A stretch of DNA of 8,309 bases from Planctomycetota bacterium. Lineage in GTDB: Bacteria; Planctomycetota; UBA8742; SKZP01; JAIOTL01. The position numbers and the translations under genes are program-made. The notes below the pieces were generated by a model. The model searched no databases. It was not told where the DNA came from and was given only the letters and a program-made list of their open reading frames with translations. Below, one piece after another: positions 1 to 6,259 of this stretch (the first letter of the stretch is position 1; each line of letters begins with the position of its first letter). The stretch is taken from the NCBI GenBank assembly GCA_021106775.1, contig JAIOTL010000127.1, forward strand, positions 1 through 8,309, read 5' to 3'.

Positions 1-7
1 GAAGGGT

Positions 8-93
8 TGTCATTCCCGTGAAAACGGGAATCCAGACTGATACAATATTATATTCTAACTTATTCTGTATTCCCAATTAAGTGGGAATGACAG
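8..93. repeat. Inverted pair of ATTCCC-N8-GGGAAT palindromes
   Basis: Two short palindromes face each other. The left one has ATTCCC at 12-17, eight bases, then GGGAAT at 26-31, and folds as an 8-bp stem (12-19 with 24-31) with a GAAA loop. The right one has ATTCCC at 69-74, again eight bases, then GGGAAT at 83-88. The units are inverted copies: bases 8-17 are exactly complementary to 83-92, and 26-36 match the complement of 64-74 at 10 of 11 positions. The whole block could therefore form one long hairpin or two small ones. The ATTCCC-N8-GGGAAT geometry is that of the Neisseria dRS3 repeat; similar palindromes occur in other bacteria. A dispersed, non-coding, REP/BIME-like element is the best reading. 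Its function is unknown. Confidence 0.8.
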
Positions 94-261
94 TTTTTGT
101 ACCCTTTACTACTTTCTTGACAAAGTAATAGGTTTTGCAGAATTTCCATCTTGCGGTAATTCTGAGGGAGTGAATGCGACCGAAGAATCCTGGATAGAGC
201 AATGTAAAACATAGCTTTCAGCGTAAATGTCCTTAGTTCAATTAATTCGCTGAGTGATAAT
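94..261. other. Intergenic stretch with no supported gene
   Basis: This stretch carries no convincing gene on either strand. A 95-codon open frame on the minus strand (347 down to 60) crosses it, but its ATG has no ribosome binding site and its 3' end runs through the palindrome pair. No RNA gene or strong hairpin was found. It could hold the remains of a decayed gene, but I cannot identify one. Confidence 0.5.
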
Positions 262-436
262 CCCCCCACCGAATCAAACATCGCCTGACGGCTCGTTTTC
301 TTCGACTCCCCACAAGGAGGGGAGTGATGTACGTAAACTTGTTCCATGTTTGAAGCACACAGAATTCGACGATTTCATATCGAAATCGGGAGGGTGGCAG
401 AGTGCCAGCAAAGCGAAGCGTGATGCGGGTAGGGGA
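262..436. repeat. Hairpin-rich, probably repetitive intergenic block
   Basis: This non-coding block runs from a C6 tract (262-267) to a GGGTAGGGG stretch and contains three perfect small stems. ACTCCCC (305-311) pairs with GGGGAGT (319-325) across a 7-nt loop. CGATTTC (370-376) pairs with GAAATCG (382-388) across 5 nt. TGGCA (395-399) pairs with TGCCA (403-407) across 3 nt. The C-rich left end and G-rich right end (around 388-397 and 427-436) give it an overall inverted character. Short open frames crossing it lack ribosome binding sites. It resembles dispersed intergenic repeats seen in many bacterial genomes, but a single window cannot show copy number. That it is repetitive is an inference. 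Confidence 0.4.
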
Positions 437-565
437 ATAAATTTTTCAATAGTGTTACATCCAGAATAACAAGAACAATGTTTTTCAAACAATTGCCGAA
501 TATGTTCAATGATTTCAGCTCTGGAAATATTGCATTAGGTTTATTTTTACTTTTACATATAAATG

Positions 566-595
566 ATTTTCGATTAACACACATTTATGTATAAT
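566..595 (+). promoter_or_regulatory. Candidate sigma70-type promoter for the STAS gene
   Basis: A perfect TATAAT -10 hexamer lies at 590-595 in very AT-rich DNA, 58 bp before the GTG start of the STAS gene. The -35 position (about 566-573, reading ATTTTCGA) is a poor match to TTGACA, so the call rests mainly on the -10 box and its placement. Transcription would begin near 602 and leave a leader of about 50 nt. Confidence 0.35.
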
Positions 596-641
596 CAACT
601 TTGGTCTGACTGTTGAAAAAGCACTTTATCACAAGCCAGTT

Positions 642-647
642 AAGGAG
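642..647 (+). promoter_or_regulatory. Ribosome binding site selecting the GTG start at 654
   Basis: AAGGAG sits 6 nt before GTG at 654. It identifies this GTG as the start of the STAS protein, whose STAS domain begins within the first few residues. No ATG competes nearby. Confidence 0.75.
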
Positions 648-653
648 AATTCT

Positions 654-1787
654 GTGGCAGAATTGAATTTTCAGGTTGTTCATGTTGCAAAACTACCGAA
701 AACTGCACATGCCCGACTTGAAGGGATTATTGATGTTACAACTGCAGAGCGTTTTGCAAAAACACTTCGAACGCTTATCGATGACATGGGATTTATCAGG
801 CTAATTCTTGATTTTGAAGGCATAGATTTCGTCAATTCAAGCGGATTTACACAGCTTATTGATCTTTCCGACTATATCAGCGAAAAAAACGGTATCATTG
901 TTCTTTGTAATGTTCGCGATGACATCATTAACCTTATTCAGGAACTTGGCATTAGTGTATTTTATTCTTTTACATCGAATGTTGAAAGTGCAAAAGCGTT
1001 AATCATGGATACACTTTCTCGAAATGCAACTTCGCAAAACCTGAGAGGTCATAGAGATGCAGCAAAAGCAGATTCCCAACGAGCTGTTTTAACTGCGATT
1101 CCAATTAATTCCGACACCAGTATTCCGGTGCAGCAGAAACCAGCAATAAAAGTTGGGAATCAGGATATTAATGCTGAGAACAATGACTATAATTCTCATT
1201 CGACTTCACCGATTCCTATCAATCCAACAAGTTTGAAAGGTTTGGATTTTCCAAACATCACTTCACCGCTGCCTATCGAGCAAGAGCAATCGCAATATGA
1301 AGAAAGTGAATATAACCATCCTATCCAGGATGAGTCGCAATTTGCCGTAAATCAACTCGACGTAAAAAATTTAGACAATATTAGTGTAGCTGTATCCAGA
1401 AGCTCCGTTAATCAACAGCTTGATGAAATTCCAGAAGATTTCAGGCTCTGGGTGAATATTTTTCTAACGTTAAAAACGGGCAACACTGGCACACTCAATC
1501 TGCTTGTACAGATTAAAAATGGCGACAAAAACGATCCTGACTCATTCGTTATTCATTCGAGGAACACGTTCATTACGTTGATTCCTGTAATAAAGGGTGG
1601 GAGATGTAAACCTGCGAAGATGGCGATAAATGCCGGGCAGCATGATGCTGAATTTTCTTTCAGGATTGCACCTGGCGGGTCAACCAAAAGTTTGTCTGAA
1701 AGCAGTACTAGTGGTCATGGATCTTGCGTTGAAATCTGGTATGGAAACAGGGAAATGAAAACTATGCCATCACCCAATCCCTGGTAG
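654..1787 (+). CDS. STAS-domain (anti-anti-sigma-like) protein with long linker and C-terminal domain
   Basis: The protein has 377 residues. Residues 3 to about 120 form a STAS domain like anti-sigma factor antagonists (SpoIIAA/RsbV). The signature DFVNSSGFTQL (58-68) places Ser63 where SpoIIAA has its phosphorylated Ser58. The Asp of the SpoIIAA DSSG motif is Asn61 here. SpoIIAA-type proteins are about 110-120 residues, so roughly 255 residues are extra. About 125-255 is a Ser/Asn/Gln/Pro-rich, probably disordered linker. About 260-345 alternates hydrophobic and polar residues as in a beta-sandwich, and a Ser/Gly-rich tail closes the protein. I do not recognise the C-terminal part. There is no signal peptide or membrane segment, so it should be cytoplasmic. 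In the usual partner-switching scheme a serine kinase/anti-sigma factor would phosphorylate the Ser, but no kinase, phosphatase or sigma gene lies nearby. The next gene converges on it, so it appears to be monocistronic. Confidence 0.85.
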   Translation: MAELNFQVVHVAKLPKTAHARLEGIIDVTTAERFAKTLRTLIDDMGFIRLILDFEGIDFVNSSGFTQLIDLSDYISEKNGIIVLCNVRDDIINLIQELGISVFYSFTSNVESAKALIMDTLSRNATSQNLRGHRDAAKADSQRAVLTAIPINSDTSIPVQQKPAIKVGNQDINAENNDYNSHSTSPIPINPTSLKGLDFPNITSPLPIEQEQSQYEESEYNHPIQDESQFAVNQLDVKNLDNISVAVSRSSVNQQLDEIPEDFRLWVNIFLTLKTGNTGTLNLLVQIKNGDKNDPDSFVIHSRNTFITLIPVIKGGRCKPAKMAINAGQHDAEFSFRIAPGGSTKSLSESSTSGHGSCVEIWYGNREMKTMPSPNPW

Positions 1788-1837
1788 TTGCTGTATTTAT
1801 CTCGAATGACATTAACATTATCACTATTCGACTACCA
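1782..1837. terminator. Imperfect inverted repeat between convergent genes (possible bidirectional terminator)
   Basis: TGGTAGT (1782-1788, including the TAG stop of the STAS gene) is complementary to ACTACCA (1831-1837). Just inside, CGAAT (1803-1807) pairs with ATTCG (1826-1830). The two helices would stack on the right side but are separated by 14 bases on the left. There is no clear T-run after it on either strand. Its place between two convergent genes is the main reason to list it. Confidence 0.25.
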
Positions 1838-1863
1838 AATTCAAAGCCCTACTAATCCGAGTT

Positions 1864-3261
1864 TTATGAATTCTCGATAACGGTTAATCCGTAGAGTGTG
1901 GCGAGATTGCGGAAATCCTCTTCAAGGTCGCCGTAGAACGAGACGCGATGCCAGCCGAAGTTGCAATCGACGTTCCAATTATTCAGCAGGATTTTTGCGT
2001 CGGGAACTTCCACAGCGATTTTTGTCCGACAAGCCCAGTCAACGTTGACATTGCCGACAACGATGCCTTTGTGCAGCGCAAGTTTTTTATTGACCGGATG
2101 CAGTTTTATCGTGGTCATCGGAAGCCCCGTTTGCGCAATTACCTGCACCGACGCGCCTTTGTCGCATTCAGCATGACTTCGAACAATGTAAGGTGCGGTT
2201 TTGTCTTTAAGCATCTTGTTGGAGCAGACGCAATGAGCGTAAATGACCTGATTTGTTGCTGTGTCAATTACCGGGTCGGAAACAAAACCCGGAGAACCCG
2301 TAAGATATTGTCCCATCAGGTTCGTAAGCGCGGAAAAAACATCCGCTTCGCACACGCCCATCAAGCCGTCGTTCATCAGCTGAAAGAACGCCATGCATGG
2401 ATATCCGGGGAATTTGTCGCGATAAACGTAATTCAGGCAATCCGTTGAAACGCAGGTTGCGCCAACCTCCTCCATTGCCCGTTTAAGCGCAAGATACATC
2501 TGTGCCGCCTTGAGCATTGTTTTTTCAGTAGGTTCAACGACTTTTTCCGCTTCCTGCATCCATTTCTGCACTATTTTTTGTGCGTCAGCATCATCGATAT
2601 CCGCCAAATGCTTGAGCAATTCCCGCCCCGATTTTAGAATGATTTCAGTCCCAAAAATATCGCTGATAACCTTTTCTTCATCAGGTTTCATCCCCCATTC
2701 TGAAACTTCATCCATATAATCCAGAATAATTGTCTCGCGCATGCGCTTCATGACGGTCAGCATGTGCAGCGCATGTCTTGTATCGTTTTTATCTGAAGAA
2801 CTCACAAGAATCGCTGGCAGATTGTTACGTTTGACAAAACTATTGCAATGCAGGAACAAACCGTCGCCAGCAAAGAGATTATTCACGACCACCGTGGGTT
2901 TGCCGGTGTCAAGTATGTCAAACTCGCAGGAACAGCCGGGGATGCACAGCACAACCACCAGAACGCCGTCCGATTGCTCGACACCCTCGCGAATATGTTC
3001 GGGCATATCTTTCAACGCTTTTGGACCGCGACTTTCAAGCACCTGATTCACGTATCCGCCGACCTCACATTTGCCTTCACCGTAGCACGGCACAAGGTCT
3101 CCGCCGATAAATTCAAATTCGTCGCCAAAATCCTCAGCAAGCTTTTTTATCCAGTTTTTATGCTCGATATCCGGGTCAAATTTAGCATTGGGCCAGCCGG
3201 CTACACCCACAGGTTTCTTTTCGCCCATAAACGCTGTATAAATCCGAGTTTTTTTCATCAT
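1864..3261 (-). CDS. L-fucose/L-arabinose isomerase-fold protein
   Basis: This 465-residue protein resembles the L-fucose/L-arabinose isomerase superfamily, which interconverts aldoses and ketoses with a bound Mn2+. The C-terminal half carries the recognisable block GVCEADVFSALTNL (302-315), followed by SDP (328-330) and GWHRV (437-441). Glu305 and Asp329 are 24 residues apart, as are the Mn ligands Glu337 and Asp361 of E. coli FucI, and His439 is a good candidate for the third ligand. It is shorter than FucI (about 590), like many annotated fucose isomerase-like proteins of unknown substrate. Residues 98-130 look like a Rossmann-type strand region and contain a Cys-rich CIPGCSC stretch (106-112). 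Two adjacent ATGs (3261, 3258) share a weak AGG-type ribosome binding site 5 or 8 nt upstream. It lies 40 bp behind the PF07090-like gene, probably in one transcript. The substrate is unknown: a hexose, pentose or deoxysugar are all possible. Confidence 0.8.
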   Translation of the reverse strand: MMKKTRIYTAFMGEKKPVGVAGWPNAKFDPDIEHKNWIKKLAEDFGDEFEFIGGDLVPCYGEGKCEVGGYVNQVLESRGPKALKDMPEHIREGVEQSDGVLVVVLCIPGCSCEFDILDTGKPTVVVNNLFAGDGLFLHCNSFVKRNNLPAILVSSSDKNDTRHALHMLTVMKRMRETIILDYMDEVSEWGMKPDEEKVISDIFGTEIILKSGRELLKHLADIDDADAQKIVQKWMQEAEKVVEPTEKTMLKAAQMYLALKRAMEEVGATCVSTDCLNYVYRDKFPGYPCMAFFQLMNDGLMGVCEADVFSALTNLMGQYLTGSPGFVSDPVIDTATNQVIYAHCVCSNKMLKDKTAPYIVRSHAECDKGASVQVIAQTGLPMTTIKLHPVNKKLALHKGIVVGNVNVDWACRTKIAVEVPDAKILLNNWNVDCNFGWHRVSFYGDLEEDFRNLATLYGLTVIENS

Positions 3262-3301
3262 TACTACCTATTTCATGATTTTGAATAAATTATTTTTATC
3301 T

Positions 3302-4081
3302 CTACAAAATTGGCACATTCGCAACCCATTTAATCATTTGACCGAAGAAATGAGGATAATATTCCCAATCCTTGAAGTCGCCAACCCAATGCGGAGCAAA
3401 GTCCGACGCGAATATTGCTGTCCTGCCCTTTTTGTACTCACCGCATGCGATGAACGGATCATTGTTGTACTCAGCGAGGAGTTTCGCGCCTTCTTTCAGA
3501 GTAACTTTATTATACCCGCAAAGAGTAAATTTACCTGCATTCCAGGGGATATTCGCGGTTATCGGATGATTGTTGTCGATAACATTGAAAGTAAATCCGT
3601 CAGTAACCTCGACCCTGTCGTCGTAAGGGGAGATTGCAACAGGCAGGATTTCCTCGATGGGTGTGCCGTGATATCTGGCAATAGCATTGAGACCGGAAAA
3701 CGAAACATATCCGCCGACCATAATAAACCCACCGCCCTGCGCAACAAACTCTTTCACCATTTTTACTCTGTCAGGACCGAGGGGATATTCGTAAGGTGGC
3801 TTAAGTCCGGGATAGAAAATCATCGAATTATATCCAACATCGCTGAATATTATTACGTCGAAGGTTGTCAATTCTTCCATTGTTTTTGGGTACTGAAGCG
3901 GGACGTCGTGAGGGTTGATGTGTTTAAGCTCAATATTCGGAATTTTAGCCATGGCATCTCTAAAAAAATGTCCATTGTCGTTGAAATTTGTCGCCTCGAA
4001 GACATCTGCACCAATAATATAGCGGCTCATAACGATTTCAGAATCACCGATATAAAGCACTTTAATCTTTTCCAATTTCAT
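3302..4081 (-). CDS. GATase1-like (PF07090-type, ThuA-related fold) protein
   Basis: This 259-residue protein (257 if the TTG at 4075 is used) has a class I glutamine amidotransferase-like alpha/beta fold. An N-terminal VLYIGDSE strand-turn (8-15) is followed by FDVIIFSDVGYNS (74-86), GGGFIMVGGYVSFSGLN (116-132) and the C-terminal block FASDFAPHWVGDF (224-236), then a Trp/Phe/Tyr-rich helix. These are typical of the 'putative glutamine amidotransferase' family. The nucleophile-elbow region GGYVSFSG (123-130) has no Cys, so ordinary glutamine hydrolysis is unlikely. Family members often sit beside sugar-catabolism genes, but their biochemical role is not established. It is probably the first gene of a pair with the downstream isomerase-fold gene, 40 bp away. 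It diverges from the TIM-barrel gene at 4147. No signal peptide or membrane segment is evident. Confidence 0.8.
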   Translation of the reverse strand: MKLEKIKVLYIGDSEIVMSRYIIGADVFEATNFNDNGHFFRDAMAKIPNIELKHINPHDVPLQYPKTMEELTTFDVIIFSDVGYNSMIFYPGLKPPYEYPLGPDRVKMVKEFVAQGGGFIMVGGYVSFSGLNAIARYHGTPIEEILPVAISPYDDRVEVTDGFTFNVIDNNHPITANIPWNAGKFTLCGYNKVTLKEGAKLLAEYNNDPFIACGEYKKGRTAIFASDFAPHWVGDFKDWEYYPHFFGQMIKWVANVPIL

Positions 4082-4089
4082 CCCTCCTT
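4073..4089 (-). promoter_or_regulatory. Very strong Shine-Dalgarno with ambiguous start (ATG 4081 or TTG 4075)
   Basis: On the minus strand AAGGAGG (4089-4083) lies only 1 nt before the ATG at 4081 but 7 nt before an in-frame TTG at 4075. Spacing of about 5-9 nt is usual, so the TTG two codons inside may be the real or main start. The protein differs by only two residues. Confidence 0.6.
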
Positions 4090-4146
4090 TGAATTTCGTA
4101 TAAGAAAAGTATGACGATATGATAATATTTGCGAGAAAGGTTTAAA
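4082..4146. promoter_or_regulatory. Short divergent intergenic region with candidate promoters
   Basis: These 65 bp must hold the 5' signals of both divergent genes. On the plus strand a TATGAT -10-like hexamer (4118-4123) is the best candidate, with no good -35. A GAAAGG ribosome binding site (4135-4140) sits 6 nt before ATG 4147. Minus-strand promoter elements are not clear. Shared control of the two transcripts is likely from the geometry, but no operator palindrome is evident. Confidence 0.3.
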
Positions 4147-4968
4147 ATGAAATTATCTTTTAGCACGTTGGGATGTCCAGATTGGTCGCTTGACAAGACA
4201 GTCGCAAACGCAAAATTATACGGCTTCGAAGGTGTTGAATTGCGCGGAGTTACGAGGGTGTTGGACATTCGTCAACTGTCAGAATTTTCTGATGAAAATA
4301 TTGAACAAACCCGGAAATTGTTTTCAAATGCTGGAATAAGTATTGTCAGCGTGGATTCTTCAGCAAGTTTTTCGCATCAGGATGCTGATAAACTCGAAGC
4401 CAGCGTGAAGGAAGCGAAAGAATATATCGAGCTGGCAAGTAAATTGCAAGCACCAATGGTGCGGGTTTTCGGCGGTTTCATTGCTGAGGATGTAACGCTT
4501 GAAGTAGGCATGCAGCAGCTGGCGGATAATCTTGCAAAGCTCGGAGATTACGCTGAAGTTAGAAATGTCATCGTTGCTCTTGAGACGCACGATAGTTTTC
4601 TGACCGGTAAAATTGTCTCGGAAGTTATGCAAATGACGAATAATCAGTCGATTGGGGTTGTCTGGGACATAAGCAATTGTTTTTGGACGGGTGAGCCGAT
4701 TGAACAATCCGCTGAATTACTCGCTCCATATATTAAACTTGTTCACGTCAAAGATACCGTTTTGGTCGACAAGGAAGCAAAGCATCGGTTCATAGGTGAT
4801 GGTGATATTCCGAATCAGAAGGCTCTGAAACTGTTAGCGAATCAGGGATATGACGGCTTTTTATCGTATGAGTGGGAAAAAGTCTGGCAGCCTGATATTG
4901 CAGAACCCGAACAAGCATTCCCGCAATACATCACAAAAATGACCGAATACCTCGCAAATCTTGCATAA
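4147..4968 (+). CDS. Sugar phosphate isomerase/epimerase-type TIM barrel (AP endonuclease 2 superfamily)
   Basis: This 273-residue protein fits the xylose isomerase-like TIM-barrel family, whose members isomerise, epimerise or dehydrate sugars and cyclitols with a divalent metal. The start LSFSTLGCPDWSLD (3-16) and GFEGVELRG (26-34) are typical barrel openings. The expected four metal ligands are visible: Glu146 in ALETHD, Asp174 in VVWDISN, His200 in LVHVKD and Glu242 in SYEWEK. The position after Asp174 that is often His (WDxxH) is Asn177 here. Length is normal. ATG 4147 is preferred because GAAAGG lies 6 nt upstream; an in-frame TTG at 4129 has no such site. The gene runs opposite to the surrounding metabolic genes, diverging from the PF07090-like gene and converging on the DapA-like gene. 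Substrate unknown. Confidence 0.85.
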   Translation: MKLSFSTLGCPDWSLDKTVANAKLYGFEGVELRGVTRVLDIRQLSEFSDENIEQTRKLFSNAGISIVSVDSSASFSHQDADKLEASVKEAKEYIELASKLQAPMVRVFGGFIAEDVTLEVGMQQLADNLAKLGDYAEVRNVIVALETHDSFLTGKIVSEVMQMTNNQSIGVVWDISNCFWTGEPIEQSAELLAPYIKLVHVKDTVLVDKEAKHRFIGDGDIPNQKALKLLANQGYDGFLSYEWEKVWQPDIAEPEQAFPQYITKMTEYLANLA

Positions 4969-4985
4969 ATAATGATGCTTTAATT

Positions 4986-5012
4986 GCTGGCTGATTTAAT
5001 CTTGGAGCCAGC
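4986..5012. terminator. Perfect 7-bp hairpin between convergent genes (weak terminator candidate)
   Basis: GCTGGCT (4986-4992) pairs with AGCCAGC (5006-5012) around a 13-nt loop that contains the stop codon of the minus-strand DapA-like gene. Only 27 bp separate the two convergent stop codons. A T-rich stretch follows on the plus strand about 10 nt later, at 5022 onward, rather than immediately. There is none on the minus strand. Confidence 0.3.
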
Positions 5013-6072
5013 GGTCGAGGTTTTCTTTTATGAAGGAATCGTCGTTCATTTCGGGATATGCCCGGTAAATGCGGTCGAATTCCCCGCTTTGTCCGGGTGA
5101 CAGTGCCTGATTCGCATCCAGACACCAAATTCCCTTCATAAGTCCTTGACGCCTTAATACTTCATGAATTCCGGGGATGCAACCTGAGAAATCGTTCGCA
5201 GCATCGAACAGGACAGCGTTCGCATCCGTAACCTGACCTGCCAACTGCAATATTTCTGCTGGCACAGGCGCATTTTTTTCCGTTATCGAATGTAAAATCT
5301 CAAGCATCTCGACCGCCTTTTTTGTCCAGACAGCCCAGTGTCCGAGAAGTCCGCCAACGATTCTAACGGTTTTTGTGCCGTCAGCGGTTTCAATTTTATA
5401 TTCGCAAAGCAAATCCAGCACGATGCTGTCATCGTTACCGGTGTAAAGGGCAATATCCTTTTCCTTCCCAGCCTCGCAAACCGCACGCACAACATCGAGC
5501 GTCTGATACCTGTTAAAAGGTGCGATTTTGATGGCGAGAATGTTGTCGATTTCAGCGAATTGCTTCCAGAAGTTGAACGGTAGGAGTCTGCCGCCGGCAA
5601 TCGGCTGAAGATAAAAACCGAAAATCGGCATAACATCAGCTACCGCGCGACAATGTACAATCAATTCTGAGATATTTTCTTCTTTCAGACCACCAAGATT
5701 CAGCAGGCAGGCATGAAAACCTGTCTCGCAGGCAAATGTTGCTTCCTCGACCGCCTGCTCAGTATTTCCGCAAACACCAGCAATTTTCAATATGCTGCGA
5801 CCGCTTTTCGCGCAATAATCGTCAACGGTTTCCGAAGCCAGCGTGAGAACAGGCGCAAACAAGCCGTATTTCGGGTCGCGGATTTCAAATTGAGTCGTGT
5901 GAACGCCGATGGCAATACCGCCGACACCTGCATCAAGATAATAACGCGTCAACGCACTCTGCTGTCGAACGTCGAAATTCTTATCAGCATCAAGTACCAT
6001 GGGATGTGCAGGTATAACTGTCCCGCGCTTAACATTTTCACGAATCTGCAAAGGTATATCGCTAATTTTCAT
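4996..6072 (-). CDS. Dihydrodipicolinate synthase (DapA) superfamily protein, probable sugar-acid aldolase/dehydratase
   Basis: This 358-residue protein is related to the DapA/N-acetylneuraminate lyase TIM-barrel superfamily, whose enzymes form a Schiff base between a lysine and a 2-oxo acid. Visible landmarks are IPAHPMVLDADKNFD (20-34), GVGGIAIGVHTTQFEIRD (49-66), GFYLQP (152-157) and LAIKIAPFNRY (179-189). Lys182 aligns with the Schiff-base Lys161 of E. coli DapA and Tyr154 with Tyr133. The GTTGE motif of true DapA is replaced by GVHTTQF, and the protein is about 60 residues longer, so lysine biosynthesis is unlikely. A catabolic role on a keto-deoxy sugar acid or related substrate is inferred. 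The start at ATG 6072 follows an AAAAAGG stretch by about 7 nt; an in-frame upstream ATG at 6117 has a weaker context and adds an N-terminal tail outside the family pattern. It follows the SDR gene on the same strand but is separated from it by the repeat element at 6141-6255. Confidence 0.8.
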   Translation of the reverse strand: MKISDIPLQIRENVKRGTVIPAHPMVLDADKNFDVRQQSALTRYYLDAGVGGIAIGVHTTQFEIRDPKYGLFAPVLTLASETVDDYCAKSGRSILKIAGVCGNTEQAVEEATFACETGFHACLLNLGGLKEENISELIVHCRAVADVMPIFGFYLQPIAGGRLLPFNFWKQFAEIDNILAIKIAPFNRYQTLDVVRAVCEAGKEKDIALYTGNDDSIVLDLLCEYKIETADGTKTVRIVGGLLGHWAVWTKKAVEMLEILHSITEKNAPVPAEILQLAGQVTDANAVLFDAANDFSGCIPGIHEVLRRQGLMKGIWCLDANQALSPGQSGEFDRIYRAYPEMNDDSFIKENLDRWLQD

Positions 6073-6140
6073 GTCTTTTCCTTTTTCAAGATTAAGCCAA
6101 AGTGAACATAGACACAAGATTCAGTAATATCTAAGATTTT

Positions 6141-6255
6141 TTTACCACGAAAAACACGAAAAAATTAAGATTCTTTCTTTTCTTGTTTTGTGCTCGTTTC
6201 TACGAAACATCGAGGCTTCTCGAAGATTATTTGATCTTCTCGATGTCGTGGTTAA
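6141..6255. repeat. Intergenic element bounded by CCACGA inverted ends
   Basis: The outer ends are inverted: bases 6141-6150 match the complement of 6246-6255 at 9 of 10 positions, with ACCACGA/TCGTGGT perfect. The left end carries a tandem 9-mer, CACGAAAAA twice (6146-6163). The right part can fold as ACATCGAG (6207-6214) with CTCGATGT (6239-6246), enclosing GAAGAT (6222-6227) with ATCTTC (6234-6239, sharing base 6239). An alternative 5-bp hairpin is TCGAG (6210-6214) with CTCGA (6219-6223). Similar 'ACCACGAA...CACGAA' borders occur in dispersed repeats of many bacteria. It is too short for a gene and no open frame was found. It fills most of the 187-bp gap between the SDR and DapA-like genes and could act as a hairpin in their shared transcript. 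Confidence 0.6.
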
Positions 6256-6259
6256 TTTA

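Noticed and set aside
60..347. 95-codon open frame on the minus strand upstream of the STAS gene
   Set aside because: No ribosome binding site before its ATG, no recognisable family, and it runs through the palindrome pair and the ACTCCCC hairpin. At most a decayed remnant.
262..436. CRISPR array or riboswitch considered for the hairpin-rich block
   Set aside because: There are no regularly spaced direct repeats, and no known riboswitch core could be recognised. The block also lies more than 200 bp from the next start.
1948..2448. 166-codon plus-strand open frame
   Set aside because: Antisense shadow of the isomerase-fold gene, with composition typical of a reversed coding strand.
2848..3288. 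146-codon plus-strand open frame
   Set aside because: Also antisense to the isomerase-fold gene; no family resemblance and no good ribosome binding site.
3275..4114. 279-codon plus-strand open frame
   Set aside because: Entirely antisense to the PF07090-like gene, whose family motifs are clear. The plus-strand translation has no recognisable domain.
6073..6117. Upstream ATG extending the DapA-like protein by 15 residues
   Set aside because: The extension is unlike family N-termini, and a purine-rich AAAAAGG site precedes the internal ATG at 6072.
6165..6206. T-rich stretch considered as a rho-independent terminator tail
   Set aside because: It lies inside the repeat element and does not directly follow a GC-rich stem in the direction of transcription with a continuous T-run.
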